From Dinghuibacter sp964544695 (GTDB lineage: Bacteria; Bacteroidota; Bacteroidia; Chitinophagales; Chitinophagaceae): a stretch of DNA of 10,149 nt. The stretch spans positions 1 to 10,149 of the forward strand of contig CAZJDB010000101.1 in the NCBI GenBank assembly GCA_964544695.1, given 5' to 3'. Below are positions 6,421 through 10,149 of the stretch, in pieces; position 1 is the stretch's first letter, and each line of letters begins with the position of its first letter. A program made the position numbers and the translations under genes. Under the pieces are notes generated by a model. That model did not search any database. It was not told the DNA's origin and saw nothing but the letters and a program-made list of their open reading frames with translations.

Positions 6421-6687
6421 ATGGCAAAAAGCAATGAAATCAAGTATCTGACGGCCATCAAAACCGAGAAGCGTCAGAAAAAGTACTGCCGGTTCAAAAG
6501 GTACGGCATCAAGTACGTGGACTACAAGGACACCGAGTTCCTGAAAAAGTTCCTCAATGAACAAGGAAAGCTCCTCCCCAGGCGCATCACCGGTAACTCC
6601 CTGAAGTACCAACGGAAGGTTTCCGACGCGGTGAAAAAAGCCCGGGAAATGGCTATGTTGCCTTATGTAACTGATCTTTTAAAGTAA
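6421..6687 (+). CDS. rpsR: 30S ribosomal protein S18
   Basis: S18 forms a heterodimer with S6 on 16S rRNA in the 30S platform. The 88-residue product is very basic and shows KKYCRFKRYGIKYVDYKD, LKKFLNEQGKLLPRRITGNS (the conserved GKxxPRRxTG signature) and YQRKVSDAVKKAREMAMLPY. The single Cys (Cys23) lies in the KKYCRF motif; no complete zinc-binding Cys set is present. The ATG start follows the rpsF stop by two bases, and rplI begins four bases after its own stop. Length and motifs are normal for the family. Confidence 0.98.
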   Translation: MAKSNEIKYLTAIKTEKRQKKYCRFKRYGIKYVDYKDTEFLKKFLNEQGKLLPRRITGNSLKYQRKVSDAVKKAREMAMLPYVTDLLK

Positions 6688-6691
6688 CGTC

Positions 6692-7138
6692 ATGCAAGTC
6701 ATTTTAATTAAAGATGTAAATAACCTGGGGGGCGTCAACGAGTTGGTGACCGTAAAAAGCGGGTACGCCCGTAATTTCCTCATTCCCCAAAAGTTCGCCG
6801 TCGAGGCAAATCCCAGCAATTTGAAAATGCTGGAAGAGCGCCAAAAGCAGAAGAAAAAGCGGGAAGAAAAGATGCTGGCCGAGATCAATAAGGTCGTGGA
6901 AGTGCTCAAGGCTTCCCCCCTGAAGATCAGTGCCAAGACGGGCACCTCCGGGAAGATATTCGGCTCCGTCACCTCCGTCCAGTTGGCCAAGGCCATCCGG
7001 GAAGAAAGGGGGTACGACATCGACCGCCGCAGGATCCATATCCTTGACGAAGTGAAGGAGTTAGGAACCTATAAGGCCAGGATCGATTTCGGGGGCGGGA
7101 AGGAAACCGAATTGGAATTTGAGGTGGTTGCGGAGTAA
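6692..7138 (+). CDS. rplI: 50S ribosomal protein L9
   Basis: L9 is an elongated protein that binds domain V of 23S rRNA near the L1 stalk and helps frame maintenance. The 148-residue product starts MQVILIKDVNNLGGVNELV, the N-terminal domain with its conserved glycines, followed by VKSGYARNFLIPQKFA. A long charged connecting helix (about 46-75, LEERQKQKKKREEKMLAEI) leads to the C-terminal domain with KTGTSGKIFGSVTSVQLAKAI and RRRIHILDEVKELGTYKARI. It is the last gene of the rpsF-rpsR-rplI operon. No terminator is visible in the 76 AT-rich bases after it, so readthrough into the RNA-binding protein gene is possible. Confidence 0.98.
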   Translation: MQVILIKDVNNLGGVNELVTVKSGYARNFLIPQKFAVEANPSNLKMLEERQKQKKKREEKMLAEINKVVEVLKASPLKISAKTGTSGKIFGSVTSVQLAKAIREERGYDIDRRRIHILDEVKELGTYKARIDFGGGKETELEFEVVAE

Positions 7139-7214
7139 AAAAAATATAGGCTTTTCCGCGATTTCTACTAACTTTATTATGTGCTAAGTTGTCTTTACTT
7201 AAATTTCTAGAACA

Positions 7215-7586
7215 ATGAACCTTTATGTTGCGAATCTCTCCTGGAGCATTTCTGAGGAAGATCTGAAAAATGTTTTTCAACCGTTCGGAGCGGTGACCTC
7301 CGTAAAAATTGTTACGGATAGGGAAACTGGCCGTAGCAGAGGCTTTGGATTTGTTGAAATGGAAGATGAAAATGCAGGACAGACTGCAATTGCTGAATTA
7401 AACGATACGGAACTTCAGGGTCGTAAAATCGTTGTCAAAGAATCCTTTCCGCGCCCGCAGAACAACTCCTTCAAGAGGGGTAATTCCGGTGGTGGCGGCG
7501 GCTACGGCGGCGGCGGCGGCGGCGGATACCGCAGGAATAACAATTCCGGCGGCTACGGCGGCGGCGGCGGAAGATACGATAGATAG
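7215..7586 (+). CDS. RNA-binding protein: one RRM domain plus glycine-rich tail
   Basis: A 123-residue cytoplasmic RNA-binding protein of the bacterial Rbp type, resembling plant and cyanobacterial glycine-rich RRM proteins. The RRM (1-77) has RNP2 LYVANL (3-8) and RNP1 RGFGFVEM (42-49), with aromatic residues placed to stack on RNA bases, and KIVTDRETGRSRG before RNP1. The tail (about 88-123) is low-complexity Gly with Tyr, Arg and Asn: two GGYGGGGG modules separated by YRRNNN. The RNA targets are unknown. Such proteins are often cold-induced, but this window does not show that. The leader (7139-7214) is AT-rich and has weak -7-like boxes such as TAACTTTA (7169-7176) without a partner. The stop at 7584-7586 is followed 30 bases later by a strong terminator. 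Confidence 0.93.
   Translation: MNLYVANLSWSISEEDLKNVFQPFGAVTSVKIVTDRETGRSRGFGFVEMEDENAGQTAIAELNDTELQGRKIVVKESFPRPQNNSFKRGNSGGGGGYGGGGGGGYRRNNNSGGYGGGGGRYDR
7482..7570 (+). repeat. GGC-rich coding repeats in the RRM protein tail
   Basis: A (CGG)7 tract occupies 7505-7525. A 21-base unit beginning CGGCTACGG occurs at 7499-7519 and again at 7550-7570, 51 bases (17 codons) apart and in frame. Each copy is preceded by AATTCCGG (7482-7489 and 7542-7549). They encode the Gly-rich modules. Such tracts can expand or contract by replication slippage in steps of three without breaking the frame. Confidence 0.85.
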
Positions 7587-7616
7587 TACGACTGGCGTCA
7601 GCGAAACAAAAAGCTT

Positions 7617-7643
7617 AAATCCTCCTTTCGGAGGATTTTTTTT
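7617..7643 (+). terminator. Intrinsic terminator of the RRM protein gene
   Basis: A perfect nine-pair stem, AAATCCTCC (7617-7625) with GGAGGATTT (7630-7638), has loop TTTC and a run of eight T's (7636-7643). It ends five bases before the stop codon of the convergent GH92 gene. Read in the other direction the stem is followed by only three T's, so it acts mainly on the plus strand. Confidence 0.93.
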
Positions 7644-7648
7644 GGCCC

Positions 7649-9952
7649 CTACCGGGCCGCACTCAGCGAAAAGGGCCTGTCCGCCTCACTTCCGACCCGG
7701 GTCTTATTCGGCGTGGCCTGCATGTCGAAACGGATGATCGCCCCTCTTGACAGGTCAAAGTGATCAAAATATTCTTTCGTATAAGGCTGCCCGTTAAATG
7801 TAATTTTATTTACATATAATTTCTCGTCACTGTTTGCGGGAGCCTCTATAACCACATTTTCCCCATTTTCCAGGTGAAGGGTGACCTTCCGGAACAGGGG
7901 CGCACCGATCACGTATTGGGGGGTTCCCGGGCATACCGGATACATCCCAATAGCCGACCAAACATACCACGCCGACGTCTGTCCGTTGTCTTCATCCCCG
8001 CAAAAACCATCCGGGGTGGCCATATACAATTTGTTCATGGTTTCCCGGATCCAGCGTTCCCCTTTCCAGGGCTCTCCCGCGAAATTGTAGAGGTAAAGCA
8101 TGTGCTGGATGGGCTCGTTTCCGTGCGCATATTGACCCATCGCCACGATCTGCATCTCACGGATTTCGTGGATCGTAAAATGGTAATAGGAATCGTCGAA
8201 ATCGGGGGGAAGTTTGAAGACCGAATCGAGCATTTTACCAAATTGGATGCGCCCCCCCATGAGGTTTGCCAGGCCGTTTATATCCTGAAAGACGCACCAG
8301 GTCCAGTGCCAACTGTTGCCCTCCGTAAATGCATCTCCCCATTTGTAAGGGCTGAAAGGGCTTTGGAAAGACCCGTCCTTATTCCGCCCCCGCATCATCT
8401 TGGTTTCAGGATCGAAAACATTGCGGTAATTCAGGCTGCGCTTTTCAAAACGTTCCACCTCCTCCTGGGGCCGGCCCAGGGCCTTTGCCAGCCTCGAGAT
8501 GGTGAAATCATCATAGGCGTATTCAAGCGTGCGTGCCGTATTTTCGGGAATCGTATCGTTATAGGGGATGTACCCGAGGGTGTTGTAATACTTGACCCCC
8601 AGACGCCCGACCGAACTCAGCGGCCCTTCATTTTCACTGTTCTTCAGGATGCCCTGGTAAAGTGTTTGAATATCGTACCCGCGGATACCTTTGAGGTAGG
8701 CATCGGATATGATGGAGGCGGAATGCGAACCCACCATGCAATCGCGATGACCCGGACTTTGCCACTCGGGCAGCCAGCCGCTTTCTTTATAAGCATTGGC
8801 CAGCCCCTCCAGGATATGCGCATCGTGGGTGGGATATACCAGGGTAAAGAAAGGAAATACACCGCGGAAAGTATCCCAAAAACCGTTATCGGTATACATA
8901 TATCCCGGCAGCACCTGTCCGTTGTAAGGACTGTAATGGACCACGGCGCCATTGGCGTCAATCTCGTAGAACTTCCTGGGAAACAACAACACCCGGTAGA
9001 GGCAGGAATAGAAAGTTTTAGTTTGGTCCTCCGTTCCTCCCTCCACTTCCACTTTTCCCAGCGCCTCATTCCATGCAGCCTTTGCTTTCCTTTCGGTGGC
9101 GGCGAAGTCATCGTTGCCGATTTCCCTTTTCAGGTTTAGTTCCGCTTGTTCCGGGCTTATGAAGGAAGAAGCCACTTTGAGGCCAATTTTTTCACCCCTT
9201 TGGGTCTTGAATCCGAGGATCGCGCCCACGTGACCCGACGCATATTCCAGCGTATCCTTAGCCAATGTCGAATCGTGCCAGGTCGCCGAGAAGGTGAAGG
9301 GCCGATCAACGTAAATGACGAAATAATCTTTGAAGTTACCGGGCACGCCTCCGCTGTTCCTCGTCGTATACCCCACGATCTTTCGCTGCTCCGGCATTAC
9401 CTTGATGTACGATCCCCTGTCGAAGGCATCGATCACGATGAAGCTGCTGTCTGTTTGAGGAAAGGTCATGCGGAATTGTGCCGCCCTTTCCGTCGGCGTG
9501 ATTTCGGTCGTCACATCCGCATCCGCCAGGTACACGCTGTAATAATAAGGCCTGGATACCTCGGCCTTATGCGAAAACCAACTTGCCCTGTGGTCCTGAT
9601 CGAACACCAGCTTCCCTGTCACGGGCATGATCGCAAATTGCCCGTAGTCGTTGATCCACGGGCTGGGTTGGTGCGTTTGCTTAAAGCCTCTGATCTTGTC
9701 CGCGGTGTACACATATCCCCACCCGTCTCCGATCTTTCCCGTTTGGGGTGTCCAGAAATTCATGCCCCACGGCAGGGCAATCGCCGGATAACAATTCCCG
9801 TTCGACAGGCTGGGCTTGGAGAAGGTCCCCATCAATGGGTTCACCCAATCGGCTGGGTCCGTGATTTTTCCGGTCATCCGGGGGAGGGTTTGAGCTTGTG
9901 CCTGTACGGCGACCAGCAGCCCCAACAGCAGGAAGAGTTTCATGTCTCGCAT
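7649..9952 (-). CDS. Glycoside hydrolase family 92 exo-alpha-mannosidase, secreted
   Basis: GH92 enzymes are calcium-dependent, inverting exo-alpha-mannosidases that trim alpha-linked mannose from N-glycans or mannans, usually in the periplasm or at the surface of Bacteroidota. The 767-residue protein has a signal peptide (MKLFLLLGLLVAVQAQA, cut near residue 20). ATG 9943 (Met4) is an equally good start. The N-terminal beta-sandwich begins VNPLMGTFSKPSLSNGNCYP, and the (alpha/alpha)6 catalytic domain follows. The likely catalytic acid is Glu544 in TEGNSWHWTW, and the base pair is Asp653/Asp655 in CGDEDNGQTSAWYVWSAIG. The 109-residue spacing from acid to first Asp equals that of the characterised enzyme BT3990 (Glu533, Asp642/Asp644), as I recall it. 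Linkage specificity cannot be read directly. No SusC/SusD or other glycan gene is in the window; its upstream neighbour is an rRNA operon on the same strand. Confidence 0.95.
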   Translation of the reverse strand: MRDMKLFLLLGLLVAVQAQAQTLPRMTGKITDPADWVNPLMGTFSKPSLSNGNCYPAIALPWGMNFWTPQTGKIGDGWGYVYTADKIRGFKQTHQPSPWINDYGQFAIMPVTGKLVFDQDHRASWFSHKAEVSRPYYYSVYLADADVTTEITPTERAAQFRMTFPQTDSSFIVIDAFDRGSYIKVMPEQRKIVGYTTRNSGGVPGNFKDYFVIYVDRPFTFSATWHDSTLAKDTLEYASGHVGAILGFKTQRGEKIGLKVASSFISPEQAELNLKREIGNDDFAATERKAKAAWNEALGKVEVEGGTEDQTKTFYSCLYRVLLFPRKFYEIDANGAVVHYSPYNGQVLPGYMYTDNGFWDTFRGVFPFFTLVYPTHDAHILEGLANAYKESGWLPEWQSPGHRDCMVGSHSASIISDAYLKGIRGYDIQTLYQGILKNSENEGPLSSVGRLGVKYYNTLGYIPYNDTIPENTARTLEYAYDDFTISRLAKALGRPQEEVERFEKRSLNYRNVFDPETKMMRGRNKDGSFQSPFSPYKWGDAFTEGNSWHWTWCVFQDINGLANLMGGRIQFGKMLDSVFKLPPDFDDSYYHFTIHEIREMQIVAMGQYAHGNEPIQHMLYLYNFAGEPWKGERWIRETMNKLYMATPDGFCGDEDNGQTSAWYVWSAIGMYPVCPGTPQYVIGAPLFRKVTLHLENGENVVIEAPANSDEKLYVNKITFNGQPYTKEYFDHFDLSRGAIIRFDMQATPNKTRVGSEADRPFSLSAAR

Positions 9953-9978
9953 AGCAAAAACGATTAAGCGGAATCATG

Positions 9979-10012
9979 CAAATATGGGGATTTTTCCCAT
10001 TTGATGGGCAAA
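9979..10012 (-). promoter_or_regulatory. Possible GH92 promoter abutting the rRNA terminator
   Basis: On the minus strand, TTTG (10012-10009) is followed after 22 bases by CATATTTG (9986-9979), which matches TAnnTTTG in all but the first position. This lies 26 bases before ATG 9952. The -33-like TTTG is the end of the T tract of the rRNA terminator. Spacing is slightly long and the -7 box imperfect, so this is tentative. Short inverted repeats ATGGG (9984-9988), CCCAT (9996-10000) and ATGGG (10004-10008) lie within and between the two elements. Confidence 0.4.
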
Positions 10013-10039
10013 AAAAAGCGGACCCCATTGGGATCCGCT
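10010..10039 (-). terminator. Intrinsic terminator of the rRNA operon
   Basis: On the minus strand, downstream of 5S rRNA, AGCGGATCCC pairs with GGGGTCCGCT across loop AAT: ten pairs including one T-G. It runs straight into eight T's (10017-10010). It begins about 13 bases after the end of 5S and would separate the rRNA operon from the GH92 gene. Confidence 0.92.
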
Positions 10040-10052
10040 CTGGATAATAAAT

Positions 10053-10149
10053 ACGGCAGCTACCTACTCTCCCGCATTGAGGTGCAGTACCATCGGCCAT
10101 GAGGGGCTTAACTTCTCTGTTCGGTATGGGAAGAGGTGACCACCCTCGG
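10053..10149 (-). rRNA. rrf: 5S ribosomal RNA, 3' portion (5' end outside window)
   Basis: The reverse complement contains the 5S signatures GGTGGTCACC, CTTCCCATACCGAACAGAGAAG, TTAAGCCCCTCATGGCCGAT, GGTACTGC and GGGAGAGTAGGTAGCTGCCG. About 97 bases are present, and bacterial 5S is about 110-120, so roughly 10-20 bases at the 5' end lie beyond the right edge. The exact 3' end is uncertain by a few bases. It marks the end of an rRNA operon transcribed leftward. 23S and 16S should lie to the right, which cannot be seen here. Confidence 0.95.

Noticed and set aside
7644..7658. GGCCC-CTACC-GGGCC hairpin over the GH92 stop codon as its terminator
   Set aside because: On the GH92 strand it is followed by a run of A's, not T's, so it does not fit an intrinsic terminator.
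7874..9967. Two long plus-strand frames (7874-9139, 421 codons; 9146-9967, 273 codons) antisense to the GH92 gene
   Set aside because: Both mirror the coding strand of a clear GH92 enzyme with conserved catalytic residues. No signal peptide, domain or start signal supports them.
9996..10008. CCCAT-TTG-ATGGG hairpin as a second terminator after 5S rRNA
   Set aside because: The stem has only five pairs and the following bases on the minus strand are not a strong T run; the ten-pair stem with T8 just upstream already explains termination.

Overview
The window looks like chromosomal core genome from a member of the Bacteroidota, most likely the Chitinophagaceae/Chitinophagales. This lineage call is inference. 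It rests on a type IX secretion sorting domain, a LytS/LytR-type kinase-regulator pair, an RRM protein with a glycine-rich tail, a GH92 mannosidase, a -7 box of the TAnnTTTG type before rpsF, and generally weak Shine-Dalgarno signals. No insertion sequence, phage gene, CRISPR array or tRNA was seen. Base composition is fairly even and moderately GC-rich.

Layout from left to right. Bases 1-717 hold the 3' part of recJ (+). Bases 792-3312 (+) hold a two-component pair: a membrane sensor kinase of the LytS type, split by a frameshift at a run of nine A's, followed by a LytTR response regulator whose start overlaps the kinase stop. Convergent to it is htpG (Hsp90, -, 3346-5202). The htpG upstream region carries three TGTCA boxes at exact 8-bp spacing and a -24/-12-like element. 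Divergent from htpG is a small secreted protein with a type IX sorting tail (+, start revised to 5330). Next comes the ribosomal operon rpsF-rpsR-rplI (+, 6065-7138), then a single-RRM RNA-binding protein (+, 7215-7586) ending in a clear intrinsic terminator. On the minus strand are a GH92 exo-alpha-mannosidase (7649-9952), an rRNA-type terminator and the 3' portion of 5S rRNA, the tail of an rRNA operon that enters from the right edge.

The window mixes housekeeping functions (DNA repair, chaperone, ribosome, rRNA) with Bacteroidota accessory traits (cell-surface signalling, T9SS export, glycan degradation). No gene cluster here stands out as a new defence or metabolic system. The two observations most worth following are the kinase frameshift, where slippage would give either a full 591-residue kinase or a 291-residue sensor-only protein, and the ordered repeat array in front of htpG. 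Every stretch over 300 bases is covered by a gene; the longest gaps are about 70-115 bases.
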